Below are positions 1 through 14,000 of a stretch of 64,000 bases of DNA, one piece after another; the stretch's first letter is position 1, and each line of letters starts with the position of its first letter. Position numbers and translations under genes: made by a program. A model generated the notes under the pieces. That model saw only the letters and a program-made list of their open reading frames with translations, did no database searches and was not told where the DNA came from. The stretch comes from Aspidapion aeneum (lineage: Eukaryota > Arthropoda > Insecta > Coleoptera > Brentidae): positions 129,632,140-129,696,139 of the forward strand of contig OY755039.1 of assembly GCA_963576565.1 (NCBI GenBank). The letters are read 5' to 3'.

Positions 1-376
1 TTTCTCGTTCTTGTATTGAGACACCACACACACATACATAGGTGGAAGTTTTCCGAACATTTGTCCGGGTTCGAGTCCCGACCGAGGACAACTTTTTTCT
101 GATTTTTCTTTCTTTAATTTCACTTGTTGTTTATGATTTATACCCATGTCGTGCAGTGCTCCGTTCCGCTGTCAGCGGTTCGCGTCCGGTTAAGGGAGGT
201 TTCAGAGTTTTTTTAACCAAAAAAAAACTGTCCGCGTCCAGTTATTAGAGTGTCCGGTTATAGGAGTGTATTTTACATGTATAGAATTAGGCAAAAGCTT
301 GGTTTCAACAAATTTGTCCGCCTAAAGGGAGTGTCCGTTTATTAGAGGTGTCCGCAAGGAGAGGTTTTACTGTATA
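1..376. mobile_element. Pogo/Tigger-like DNA transposon end (partial)
   Basis: The right terminus reads, on the minus strand, TACAGTAAAACCTCTCCTTG followed by repeated GGACACCTCTAAT-like units. CAGTAAAACCTC termini next to a TA dinucleotide are typical of pogo/Tigger (Tc1-mariner) elements. Subterminal TGTCCG...TTATTAGAG units recur at about 175-360. The left end is off the window or lost and no transposase is seen. A tRNA-like B-box (GGTTCGAGTCC, 70-80) near the left edge may belong to a separate SINE remnant. Confidence 0.6.
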
Positions 377-1431
377 AGCTAGTGCGGTCAGACTAATTTG
401 AATTTTGTCTATCTTATTTACAGAAATTATTCCAACTTTACTACAATTCTCATTGATTTTCTCTTCGCGGATGAATAAATGTACATCTTTTGTTCTGCAA
501 AGATGTGTCAAATGTCCTCTGATATTGCACTTTTTGCATATAACTTGTTAAACGGGACAGTCTTTTAAACTCTTGTGCCATTCATTGCCACATTTTGGAC
601 ATTTTCTTGTTATTGTTTACATTCGCAAAATATTTTTATTGCAATATTATTCTTCCCTTTTTGAAATTTCTTTGTTCTCACATAAATTCTTAATATCCTT
701 AATGAATCCGGCATTTCTTTCTTTCATTATCATATAATGATTCTATAAGATGATCAGCAAAACACTGTTGATAACAATTGGAACATGGATCGGATAATTG
801 AAATAATTTTAATTTTTCTCTATAGAAGTAAGTAAAATCTTCTCCTTCTTCTTGTTTTCTGTTTATAAATTGACTACGGCGTCTTCTGCTGTTTTCTTTG
901 TTTTTGAAATATTTTTTCAAGAACCTCAGCTACTTTAACATTTTTAATATTGTCTATTTTTTAAACAAGTCTCACTGTATTGCAAATATCCTGATCAAAA
1001 AAAGTACTTAATAAGGCAGATGCCTGGCCATATAAGTTTAGATCCAAACCTTGGAGTAGCATATAATTTTCAAATTTTTGTCTCCAATCACTGAATCGAC
1101 CCAAATTTAAAGATTCGCTAAGTTTTTCTGGACCAGGTATACCATTTTGTATTTTAATTTTTTGATTTTCAAAACCACAAAATTCTTCTTGTTGTTTGAT
1201 AGAAACATTTACCGAATTTTTAAATAAGTCGAATTTATCATCTTGAGTATTTGATACCTTTATGATATCATTTTTGAGATTTTCAATGAATGTTGTAAAC
1301 TTATTTTCCAAATTATATAAGGCTTTTTCAGTTCTTGCTTCAAGTTTTTGTATTGATTCTTCATTATGACTAACAACTTCAGATTCTGGGAATCCCAAAC
1401 TATGCCTGATTTTCTTTTTACTCTTGGGCAT
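377..1431 (-). pseudogene. Decayed retroelement gag remnant
   Basis: Reading leftward from 1431, a 156-residue frame begins MPKSKKK, has a coiled-coil-like stretch, then a gag-type block (GRFSDWRQKFENYMLLQGLD) and stops at 961. After a frame change the homology continues at 920-699 (QFINRKQEEGEDFTYFYREK). Near 600-500 two zinc-knuckle-like motifs follow: CPKCGNEWHKSLKDC, with one residue more than the canonical spacing, and CKKCNIRGHLTHLC (CX2CX4HX4C). This order is gag of a Ty3/gypsy-like element. No protease or RT follows, because the pogo-like end abuts at 376. It is broken by stops and frameshifts and lies within a LARGE intron. Confidence 0.65.
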
Positions 1432-1802
1432 TATTGCAGATTAGTTCAGGTTTTTTTAAGCCGACTGCGCCATGTTAAGATATGAAATTATATAATTTAT
1501 ATAAATACGTTGATAACGCTTCTCTAATGTTAATAACAAATCAAAACAATGTGAATCAACCAAACTCTTAACAAACGTATTGGCTCAAAAGTTAAGACGT
1601 TTAGGGCATATCTTTATAAAAAGTATTCTTTTATTTAGTATCTTAATCAACAAAACCCTGTATATGATTTGTACCTTATTTTAAATATTATATTTATTTG
1701 CATTATAAACCCAAATGCAAAGAAGGCCTGGCTCCCTGTACACTATAGCTTCAGAATAAAAACTGTTATGGTGAAAAGAAAGTTGAAAATAAATCTTCTT
1801 AC
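1432..1802. other. LARGE intron, no feature seen
   Basis: AT-rich intronic sequence between the gag remnant and the exon 3 splice donor. No coding or repeat structure was recognised. Confidence 0.5.
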
Positions 1803-2020
1803 CTGCTTATGATTAAACTCATCAAACATTTTCCACAACCCATAAATATCACTGACAACAGTCAGATCTGTGTCTAATATCATAATTTTTTTGGTAACAT
1901 TTGCTGAAATCATTTTCGGAAAGACGAGTTTTAGAAGACCGTAGTTTCCGGAATAATGAGTATTTGGAATCCATCTTATATCTTTAAGCCAGTAGTTTAG
2001 GTTATAAAACTTAACAGTAA
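1803..2020 (-). CDS. LARGE: LARGE exon 3 (DxD catalytic motif)
   Basis: The acceptor is TTTTTTTTAG and the donor is CAG|GTAAGAAG, phase 0. The exon encodes VTVKFYNL..., WIPNTHYSGNYGLLKLV and the DTD motif in LDTDLTVVSDIYGLWKMF, the best-conserved part of the LARGE GT8-like domain. 218 nt fits the reading frame exactly. Confidence 0.93.
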
Positions 2021-5000
2021 CTAAAAAAAAATTGGGGTTTATCCTGCTTAACAAGTTTATACTAAATCCAAGGGTATTAATGTTGTTGAACCTCGCTTTC
2101 ATTAGTGTTTGCAGTTTGCAAAAAGTGGTGTAGTCGCGATTATGACATGTTGTTCACATTGGGCACTCAAAAAAACATAGTGTTCGACCTTGGAGGGGGC
2201 GGCTCCCCCACTGCATCTTCGATTTAGTGTGCAGGAAAATCGTTTTTTTTTAATTACTTGGTTCCTGTACATGCTAGAAAAAAAAGTATTAAACAAAAGT
2301 TGAAGACAACAAAATTTGCAACAGAAGCTTTTATATTTTTTTTTGTCAGATAAATGGTTTTTGAGTTATAGTGCTACACATTTCGCCGCCATTTTGAATT
2401 TTTACCAAATTGTTTTTTAGAGTTGTTTAACAAAAAATGGGTAGTACTCTTGCTGAGATACGAACCCTAAAGTGTTATCAGTACAAACGTTTCCGAAATT
2501 ATTAAGTTTTATGTAAATTTCTCTAAAGGTAAGCATTTTACAGAAATTTTGTAATTAACCTTAATGTAGAAAACTAAATTATCTTTTCAACGATGTATTA
2601 CTTAAGTGGGTAAAGCCCAAGGATATCACTAAGTTGTCTGGGTAGTATAGCCCTTGCCATAGACAGTTACACTTTTGTGACATTTCCAACCTCTTTATTT
2701 ATCATATGCATATTGACAGAAACAAAAAAAATCTGAAAAATGGCATGGCTTTGAGTTGTGTTTATCTGTGTGTTTTTTTTGTTTATAAATCATATTTTAT
2801 AGCTGAGAGTAATCAATTAAACGCAAAATAAGTTTTTAAAAATTTCGATGTGATGATGAACAGAAGTTAGGTTTACATTAAGGTTAGAATTTTTTTTATT
2901 GTAAAATTTGTAATTTTTCATTATAATGTTTGAAAAGTAACAACAATAATAACTAATATGTTCTTCGCCAGTATTATATATAATAATTTATCTTATCATT
3001 TAGACACGACAGTCCAACACTAAAAACATTTATACTCTACTCCCATGCGTCTAGTTGTACAATGTACAGTCACTTCTCAATTTTCCCCCGTTTTTTACGG
3101 CTTCTTACGTGCAAACTAAACGTGAAAACAAAAATTTTTAATAGAAAGAACCTTTAGCAATAGGTGTATGCAGTGGTAACGGAAAGGGACAACTGGGCAC
3201 CGCCAACTGAGCCCGGGCCAACTCGGCACTGCCAACTGGTCGCCGGGCCAACTCGGCGACGGACTAAAAAAATTATGTGCAGATAAAAAACAAAATAGAT
3301 ATATTATTTATACAAAAACATCTTTAAAAAATCCTTTGTTCAATTTTCTTAAAATTTGGTTTTGTTAAGTAAACTTTAATCCATTAAGTTTGTTTGGTAA
3401 CCTGGTAACACTACAATTTACGTTTTTTATTACAACAATGGCGGAACCAAAATGGCGGATTTCTTTATTTTTAAACCGATTTGTCTCAAACTTGAAAGTT
3501 TGCAGTGCCTAAAATCACTTAATACAGTTTTATCCTCAAACTTAAAAAAATCAAAATGGCAAATCCAAAATGGCGGATTTCTTATTTAAGCCGATCACAC
3601 ACAAAAAAACATAACGCGTAAGAAGTTCCACCTTATGGACTTTTCTTACGTAAATCCAATATGGCCGCTGCTATTCGATCGCTGATTGGTTGAAAGCCCG
3701 CTATGCGCCATGCTACGGATTACGTAAATTGTGTGTGTGAAGGCCTTTACTAACTCTCAAATTTGAAATATTACATTGCTTAAGGTCATTTAACACAATT
3801 TTTTACTTAACCTTAAAAAAATCAAAATGGCCGATCTAAAATGGTATCAAATATAGAAATTGGCGGGGTTTCAAGTTCCTGCTTATGATTTTGACTAAAC
3901 TTATAAAAAAGTCAAAATGGCGAATCCAAAATGGCGGATTTTCTTATTACTTAAGAAATCCGCCATTGTTGTAATAAAAAACGTAAATTGTAGTGTTACC
4001 AGGTTATTAAACACTACACCTACCAAATTTCAACACTCGACTTAATGGATTTAACTTTACTTAACACAACCAAATTTCAAGGAAATTGCGTACAGGATTT
4101 TTTAAAGATGTTTTTGTATAAATAATATATCTATTTTGTTTTTCATCTGCACATTTTATTGAAAAACATTTTTTTAGTCCGGCGCCGAGTTGGCCCGGCG
4201 CCCAGTTGGCGGCGCCGAGTTGGCGGCGCCCAGTTGTCCTATGAAACGCCGTCTAACCACTTGGACTTCAGTAAAAAATTATTGGATTAGTTAGAGTTAA
4301 ATGGAACACCCTGTATTTTTTTTTATCTTTAAAAATTGTGAGAAAAAACTGATTCCAGAGATACCATTCAACATGTTATTGGCTCATTAGTTTATGAGAT
4401 ATATTCAATTAAAGATGACAAAATAAGTAATACAAGTTGTAACATTACACCCCAGTATAAAGGACAAATTGACTGAATCACAGCACCCTCAATAACAAGC
4501 CTGATGCTAATTTGAAATGCAACATTGTCAAAGGCTGACAAACATAAAATTTCGTTTTAATTGACAATAACAAAAAAATAGGCTGACCAGAAAATAATGG
4601 AAATGTAAGCCTTCCACAATGTTGCATTTCAAAGTAGGATCGGGGTTGTTATAGAGGTAGCTATGACTACATTAAAGCATAGCTGTTTGACATGCATGCA
4701 TGCAAACGTCGATTTGGGGGGAGGGGGGGGTAACGTGGTAATTGCCCTCCCTAGAAAAAACTATATGGACTTTGAGTTAATAAATATTGGGCTAACCGAA
4801 TAAGTCAATAACATATTGAATGGTATCTCTGTAATCGTGTTTTTCTTACAACTTTAAAAAATAAAAAAAGACAGTGTTTTCCATTTAAAATAATATATTG
4901 CCTGTTCGTTAAACTATTAACGTCATTTGTGACAAAAGCCCTGTCAAATATGGCAAAACTCACCTTAGTTTAGCGTTTTTGGTTTGAACTTTAATAAAGA

Positions 5001-8000
5001 AAAATCTTCAGGGAACGTTTATAAAAGTTGACCCTGTACAGTTGTAATTGAGAAGAAAATATATCGCACCCCCGCTAAAAAATAGTCACAACTCAAAAAA
5101 CATTGTTTTGAGAAAATCGCTGTTAAAGAATTTAGTTCATTAGAGAGATTGATTTTTCACTTACATGACAAATTACGAGTTAACATGTTATTTTATATCA
5201 ACAGGAACCTATTACGTCAAAGTAATTGGTGCAGTACGTTTCTCAGAAAAAATTATTTTTGTCGTTTTTAGTAAAAAAAAAGACAAAAACCCGATATTGT
5301 GACACTTTTTTAGAACAAGGCATCATGACGTTGTAAATCAGGATGTCACGCAGGATGGTAAATAATATAAAAAAGAAAACAAATAAAGAAGAAACTTTGT
5401 ATTTATTTTTACAATGAGTTATAAAATGCTGAATAACAACTGGGAATGTGATTATTCTTTAATAAATTCAAAAGATTTTTTTCTTTTCCTCCTTAACTCT
5501 AAGTACACTGAACAATTCGAAAAAACAGTCACAACACAAAAAAGAACAGTATTTTAGTTGTTATATGGGTCAGATTTAACCAATAGTTCACACGAAAACC
5601 TTCACAACTCGAAATGTGACTCTTTTCAGGATGAAACTCCACGCTCACGCTGTTATAAAGTCAGAAGTGACACTGTAAAGGAACACATCCTAAGCTAAAC
5701 TGGACAAAATAAAAGAGTCACATCGCCATCTCGCGGTGAATTGTCGAAACATAAATATGACGCTTTTATGGAAGAAAGTACAAGTTAGTTTGATGATGGC
5801 GGCAGATTTATCTCAATAACGGCGATTTTTGAGTTGTGACTCTTTTTCAGTGGGTGTGCGATATATTCTTTTGTTTCTAGTATAGGCAGGTCATTGTAAA
5901 GGTTAAATTTCCAAAATTTTTAAGCGCCTGTCCTGGAAATTAGCATATTTTGAATTTTGGCAGTCTTTCTGGATAGCAGATATAGAGATCACTGAGTACA
6001 ACCTACCTTGTGGAATTTGCCAAGTCTTAAAAAGAGTCTTTAAAACCAACTTAGATTCATCATTGGTCAAAATATGTAGATGCAATGGGTTAACTCTATA
6101 CATAAAAATGGATTTCATTAGAGAATGAAAATAGAGATTGGAGGTGTGGCCTGCACAGACTATGCCAATATGGATAACTTCACAGTACTTGTTCTTGAAA
6201 TCATCTGTATTTTTATTTTTGCTGTGATCATCTTCAAGTAATCTGAGACGCATAATCTCTGCCTTCCTTTGTAGATTTTGATCTAAAAATTACAAATTAG
6301 GGAAAGTGGTTTTAATATATTACATAACAAGAGAAGAAAGTCACAACCCAAGCAGCATTTTTTCGACCAACTACTACATTCTACACTAAGTTTGACGTTA
6401 ATTTGAGTAGTCATAGTAAGACTGACTTCCCCAGACAACTAGATACCATACGGGTTAACGTTGTCTGAGACGCCGGTAATTTTTAGGATGTTTCTTAGTC
6501 AAACAGTGACGTTGCGTTAAGGTCTTCGGGCAACTGTAGTAAAATCTGCACGTTAATTTAACGACCTCTTTCGACCGCAATCAGTAACTAATTTCTAACC
6601 GTTAATAAAATGTTAACTTTTTAGTCGGCCAAGGCTACTATCGAGGGGTGAACAGCTCTCACAATCGGTGTACACATTTCTAACAATCTTTCACAATCCT
6701 TCACAATCCCTAACAATCTCCTCTCATTTTCCAACTAAATCCAAATCAAAATCTTAGAGGACACAACCAAAAACTAAAAAAAGAAAAATCATCTCTGGCA
6801 GCAAGAAAAAACTTCCTTTGCAACCGCGTAGTTTATCAATGGAACTCGTTAAATCAAGAAACTATAAGTGCCCCAAATAAAAACATATTTAAAAATAGAC
6901 TAGACAAAATATTATCCAGTACCAATAACATCTTAGTGCACTATTTCTAAAAATAATACTAAAACACTTAAAAACAAAAATCAACAAATAAAACAGTGAT
7001 ACAATAGACTCATCAGTGTTAAACCGCTTTCTATTGTCAATGAAATAATAATAATCTTTACACAATCCATCCCAATCACTCACAATCTTTAACAATCCTT
7101 CATCCCACAATCCTTCACAATCTTTACACAGTCTGTTCCAATCACTCACAATCTGTCACAATCTTTCACAATCTTACCACAGTCATTCACAATCCCTTGC
7201 GAAAGAAACTATAGACATGATGACCTTCTTTTTTTTTTTGTTTTTTTTGTTTTTTTTGTTTTTGGTCACAAGAATTTTTGATGGGCTGTCGCACCCCCCC
7301 CCCCCCCCCCCGTCAGGCACGCTACACCGCTGCACAGTCCTCCACAATCCCTCGCAATCTTACCACAATCCCTCACAATCTTAGCAAAAAATTGTAGATT
7401 TTCACAATTGGTGTACACATTTTGGGTTAGCTGTTCACCCCTCGGCTACTATGGACCGAAGTGGGTAATATTTTGATTAAATGGGCAACCCAAGTATATG
7501 TTTATGTCAATATTTTAGACACCTTACGACTACTCCATTTTTCCTTTCGACATGATTTTGCCATTGATGTATTTGAAATGTAAACAAACGAAAAAACATT
7601 TTTTTTAGCTTTTTATTTTCTTTTTTATGCATATAAAATGGTCATAATGATGAATTTTTAACGCTTGATTGATTCTGACCAACGCACATAACTCAAAAAC
7701 TGCTTGCCCGATTTGAATAAAATTTGGTACCTAGGCTGATGATTCATATGTGAGAGGGCCTTGCAGCCCTTCCACTGCGACCACCAGTGGGTCTATTGTG
7801 ATACCTAGGCTGGGTCTTGGGTCGAGATGGTCCCACTTAAAAATGAACAAAATCCACCAAACACAAGCCAAATAAAATGGTGGGGGTAGATTTCAAAAAT
7901 AAGAGTTTATGTGAAAATATGGAGTGTGTGATATCAAAAGAAAGGTAATTGAGTCTCAAGTTAAACAAAATACATTTTAGTTCATTTAAAAAAAAGGGTG

Positions 8001-11000
8001 GGGGTACATGTAAAAAGTTTAAGTAAGTGAAAATATGGAGTGTATGATATCAAAGAAAAAGTTAATTGAGTCTGGAGTTTATCAAAATACATTTTAGTTT
8101 AAAGAAAAAGGGTGGGGGTAGATTTCAAAAGTTAGAGTTTAAGTCAAAACATGGCTTGTAACGAATGGTAATTGAGTCTGGAGTTGAATAAAATATATTT
8201 CAGTTTTTAGTTATATTAACACACATGCACTATAACTATAGTACCTAGTGTGAGCTTAGTTGCCCATTTATTGGCAGAGTATTTTTAGATATTTAGTCGC
8301 TTTTTTTCTCTTGAAAAGGTGACAACCTTAATAACTATCCCTTTTCAAGTAAAAATGAGACTGGTAAAGACAGGGATTGTTGGGTGCCTGCTCTTTAAAT
8401 TTGTCCCATTTTTTACCAAATCATGCATAAGCTGCTGCATTTAAGTAGGTACTGCCCTTGGTATTACACAATAATAACTTACCTTTTAATCAGCTACAGA
8501 ACAACAAAATGCACATCCAATATAAACAACAAATTCTAAAGATTTTTGAGGTTAGGAGGTCTATGGGTATTCCCTAATTCATTAAATCAATAAGCTGTCT
8601 ATTACTTAAAAGCAGCTATACAGATGGCATTCAAAAGTTGCCTGATAAAAAGCATTGTTTTAAGAGCTCTTTAAAAGAAAGTAAGTAATGTGAACAAAAA
8701 TTTGATTGTGAGGAATTGTGTAAAGATTGTGAGGGATTGTGAAGTCTTGTGTGGGGTTGTGAAGGATTGTGGGAAGATTGAGAGTGATTGTGAAGGATTG
8801 TGGGAAGATTGTGAGAAATGTGTACCTACACCAATTGTGAGAGCTGTTCACCCCCTCGATTTTTTGTATATATGTTATATGAAAATATCCTGCCTACACT
8901 TAGAAGAAACCAGAACCTTCTATGAAACCCGAGAACCTTCCAGATAAGAAGCTTATTCTGCTGACTTGCGTTTCCCATGAAATAAACAACACGTGCATTC
9001 AAGCCGAATCAACACTTTATTTCTCAGAACCTTTCAAGATAAGAAGACCATTCTGCTGACTTGCGTCTCTCACGGAATAAACAACACGTGCATTCCTACC
9101 GAATTGCACTTTAGTTTAAGTCTAGAATATTAAGGAATTATTCCATTGCTTAATCAGCACATTTTCTTTATATAAACTCAAATCATTGTAATGTTAAGTC
9201 ATTCTCTTTAGAATCGTTCTTAAGTACACGTTCAATTATAACGTTTAAGTCCTATATTGTATTTAATCAAAATAAAGTTTTTTAAAAAGTTAAAAGTAAA
9301 CTTTAAAGTATAACATTTGGCGCAGTCGGTAGGATAGTTTAACACACGCGAAAACACGAGTATTCTAATTCGCGAGTGGTGAAGCTCCAGCTCTTTAAGC
9401 TGTCAAGAATCTACAGCAACCAAGAAGTTACATAGCAACTAAGAAGTTACATAAGCAACCAAGAAGCTAGACAGCAACGAACCAAGCGTCCTCGCAACCA
9501 ACGGATACGGAAGGAACACCTAGTGAAGCCCCTGGTAGCCGAACACGTGGAGACAAATGGTCCAGCTAAAGCTTTTGTAAGACAATTGAATCATCACGTT
9601 TTATTTTTTTTTCAAATAAGTTGATATTTTGAAAAATCTGTTCGATTTTCTAACCCTCACTTTTACAATTTTGAATTTTTAAGGAAAATTTTTGAATTTA
9701 AAAGAAGTCAAAAATAAAAATAAAATTTAGTTTTAAGAAACAAAATCTAAAAAAAAAAGTTTAATTTAAGTTTTAAAATACGAGAAATTAAAAACCATCA
9801 AAAATGACTGAACCTCGTAATAACCAACCAGCAAACGTACCAGCAAACCAACCTATAGTTGAGGTTGAACTTTATCGTTTATCGGAAATTTTCTCAATAA
9901 TCCCTGAATACGATGGAGATCAAATATTTTTAGGAACTTTTATCAATGCTTGCGATTGTGCTTATAACATGGCTGTCGGAGATCAACGCGATTTATTGGT
10001 CATACACATTAAAAATAAATTAAAAGGAAAAGCCGCACAATTAGTAAACTCTCGAAATCCTCTTTCTTGGATTCAAATTAAGCAATTATTAACAACATAC
10101 TATGGAGATACGCGAGACCTTTCTTCATTAATTCAAGATCTACAAAGACTCAAACAACAAACAAACGAATCACCTTTAATGTTTTTCAATAGATTACAAG
10201 TCATGAATTCAAAAATGCACGCTTGTATTCAAAAATCAAATTTAAATATGCTTCAAAAAGATGCACAAATCCAAATTATAGATTCCATGGCATTAAATAC
10301 GCTTTTAACAGGATTAGAATCGCGCATAGGTCATATTGTCCGTGCTAGCAATCCTAAAGATTTACTTGAAGCACAAGTAAGAATAAGACGCGAACTACAA
10401 CTTTCATATTTTGAAACACAAAAAACTCCAAACCGACCCAATGTTTCAAATAATCCCATACAAAATAGACAAAATAATTTTCAATCACGAAAAATACCTT
10501 CTCAACCCCAAAAATGTTTTAAATGTAATCGTTTAGGTCATCACGGAAGTGAATGCCGTACTTTTGTACAGAGACCCCCGGTCTACACAAATCAAAATCA
10601 ACAATTTAACCAAAATTTTCAAAGACCCAATTTTGCCCAAAATCAAAATCAACAATCTAACCAAAATTTTCAAAGACCCAATTTTGCCCAAAATCAACCA
10701 AGCACCTCTAGAAATTTTGTACCACAAAACCAACAAAATAATTTTAGACCATCAGTAATTCAAAGAAATCCAAATTACAATTCCCCACAACATAGAGCAC
10801 ATGTAGTAAACTATTCTGATGAATATTTTAATAATTTTGACAACTACGATCTTTATGATCCAAATTTTGAACATTTTAACAATTTTGACAATTACGATCC
10901 TTATGATCCAAATTTTGAAAATTTTCAGTATGAAAATCAGTTTCATTACGAAAATGAAATCTCACAAGAATTTTCGAATAATCTTGATGAACAATATGTA

Positions 11001-14000
11001 AATGACATAAGTCAATATAATTTTAATCAACCCAGAATATATCAAAATTTTGAAAATCAAAATCAAATTTTGCCACTAGAAACCCAAAATTTTCAAATTA
11101 CTTCCAATCAAAACCATCCACCCCAATCGATTCAAGAAACAGATACCCAATTAGAACAAACTATTGCGAAAATCCAATGTATGTCAATCAATCAAATCTC
11201 AGAACAAACATTCGTGTAAATACCAATCTACATAATTTAAACTCAAAAAATCTTTTTTATATTAATGACGCAACAAATAAATTTAAACTTTTAATTGACA
11301 CCGGCGCAGGAATTTCAGTATTTAAGGAAAAAACAGTCGAAAATTATAATAATCGATTTGCAGAAAATGTAATAGTACAAGGAATAACCGATGAAAAAAT
11401 TCCAATCATTCAATCAGTTTTAATCCCTTTCGCTAAAGACAATCCACTAAAAGTCTATATTTGTAATTTAGACATAGAATTTGACGGAATATTAGGACTC
11501 GATTTTCTTGAACATTACCAGTGCGTAATTGATTTAAATTCAAAACAGCTATGCACCAATTTTAAAATAATACCTTTAATTCAAGTAACAGAAAAAACTT
11601 TTGAACAAAATTCCCAAATTAATCAAAATCAAATAAATAAAAAAACACCACCAATACCTAAACCAAGATTAATTCAAAATCAAAAAACGCCACCAATACC
11701 AAAACCGCGAATAAATTTAAATCAAAATAATTTTCAAAATCAAATATCTCTAGAACCGCGAACCGAACAAGTTTTCAAATTAAAATGTAATTTAAAAAAC
11801 ACAGATGCAATTTTAATTGGTCAAGAAATAGAAAAAGTAAGATTACCAAACGCCCTAGTCCACATTAACGAAAATGGTGAATTTTATACGTCAGTAATAA
11901 ATCCCAATGCTATTCCTAAAACAATAAATTTCAACAACTTGTCTTTCGAACCCATACCAAGTGTTCACGATATTTTAAATTTTAATACCAATGAAGACGA
12001 ACTCATTGATAGAATCGACCTTATTAAAAATCAATTAAGACTAGAACATCTAAATTACGAAGAGAAAGAACTAATTTCAAATCTTTGTTTTGAATTTTCT
12101 GATATTTTCTATATCGAAGGAGATCAATTAACCTTCACTAATGAAATCAAACATACAATTGAAACCAACAATGCTCATCCAATTTTTACTAAATCATATC
12201 GGTACCCTCAAATACCCAAAGAGGAAGTAAAAACACAAATTAATAAAATGCTCGATCAAAAAATAATCCGACCATCAATTTCCCCGTGGTCATCACCTGT
12301 TTGGGTAGTCCCAAAAAAACTTGACGCCTCTAACAAACAAAAATGGAGAGTAGTAATCGATTATAGAAAACTGAATGAAGTAACAGTTGACGATAAATAT
12401 CCACTTCCAAATATTTCAGATTTATTAGATCAGTTAAGTAAATGTCAATATTTTACAACACTTGATTTAGCATCCGGTTTTCACCAAATTGAAATTGATC
12501 AAAAAGATATTCAAAAAACAGCCTTTTCTGTCGAAAATGGACACTACGAATTTGTTCGTATGCCATTTGGTTTAAAAAATGGACCCTCCACATTTCAACG
12601 TGTGATGGATAACATTTTATTAGGCATTCTAAATGAACGTTGTTTAGTTTATATGGACGACATTATTGTCTATTCACCCACTATTCATGAACACATTTCA
12701 CGTCTTTCCGATGTTTTCCAAAGATTAAGAAAATCAAATTTAAAAATTCAACCTGACAAATGCGAGTTTTTACGAAAAGAAGTAGCATACCTCGGACATT
12801 TAATTACCGAAAATGGAGTAAAACCAAACCCTGATAAAGTAAAATGTATTCAAAACTTTCCAGAATTAAAAAATCCTCGTGACGTAAAATCATTTCTCGG
12901 ACTTGCCGGATATTATCGAAGATTCATACCGAACTTCGCGAAAATCTCAAAACCCTTAACAAAACTTCTTCAAAAAGATACAAAATTTATTTTTTCTAAA
13001 GAATGTAAAGAAGCTTTCGAAACACTCAAAAATGCATTAATTTCTGATCCAATATTAATCTATCCAAATTTTGAAGAACCTTTCATTTTAACTACAGACG
13101 CGAGCGCATTTGCGATAGGAGCCGTACTTTCACAAGGTCCAATTGGTAAAGACCTTCCGATAGCTTTTGCATCGAGAACCCTTTGTAGTGCAGAAACTAA
13201 ATACTCCACTATTGAAAGAGAACTATTAGCAATAGTATGGTCCGTAAAACACTTTCGACCTTACCTTTTTGGTAGAAAATTCACTATAGTCACCGATCAC
13301 AGACCTCTAACCTGGCTACTTTCAATTAAAGACCCCGGTAGCAGATTAGCACGTTGGCGATTAAAATTAGAAGAATATAGTTTTAAAATCATTCATAAAC
13401 CCGGTAAAATCAATAAAAACGCAGACGCTTTATCGCGGATAAAAATCAATCATTTCAAAGACTGTATAGACTTTAAATCAAACATAAAAATTTTTGCAAA
13501 TAACGAAAATGACGATACAGAACCAGTTTTTAACGAAGACGATGATCAAAAAATCACAGATGAATTTAACAGATTTGTTGAACTTTACAAGACGCGATCC
13601 CTAATTGATTATTCTAAAATCGAAACCTCGAATGATCAATTATTAGATAAATCAAATAAATTAATAGTAACCTTTTTCCGACAAAATAAAATGGAAGATT
13701 TACATTTCAAAATCATTGACGATATTTTCGAAGAAGAATTCCACCTTGAAGAATTAAAAATTCATATAGTTTCTAGCAAAACAGTTAAAGAACGTAAATA
13801 TTTTATTATAGCCCTACCATTCGATAATGATGATTGTTCACAACACTTATTTTATTGCCTTTTTAAAGACCAAAATGAATTTGAAATTAACAAAACATAC
13901 TGCATCGAAAACAATCTAGATTTACCAACTTTAGAGATGCTATCTTACATTTTTTCTGATAAAGACATAAAATTAAAAATTTGCCAAAATATAATAACAA

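Noticed and set aside
7226..7313. T-rich and C-rich homopolymer runs as regulatory sites
   Set aside because: Simple sequence within the MITE; no support for a function.
10533..11001. Short frames on both strands within gag
   Set aside because: Shadows of the low-complexity, repeated gag C-terminus.
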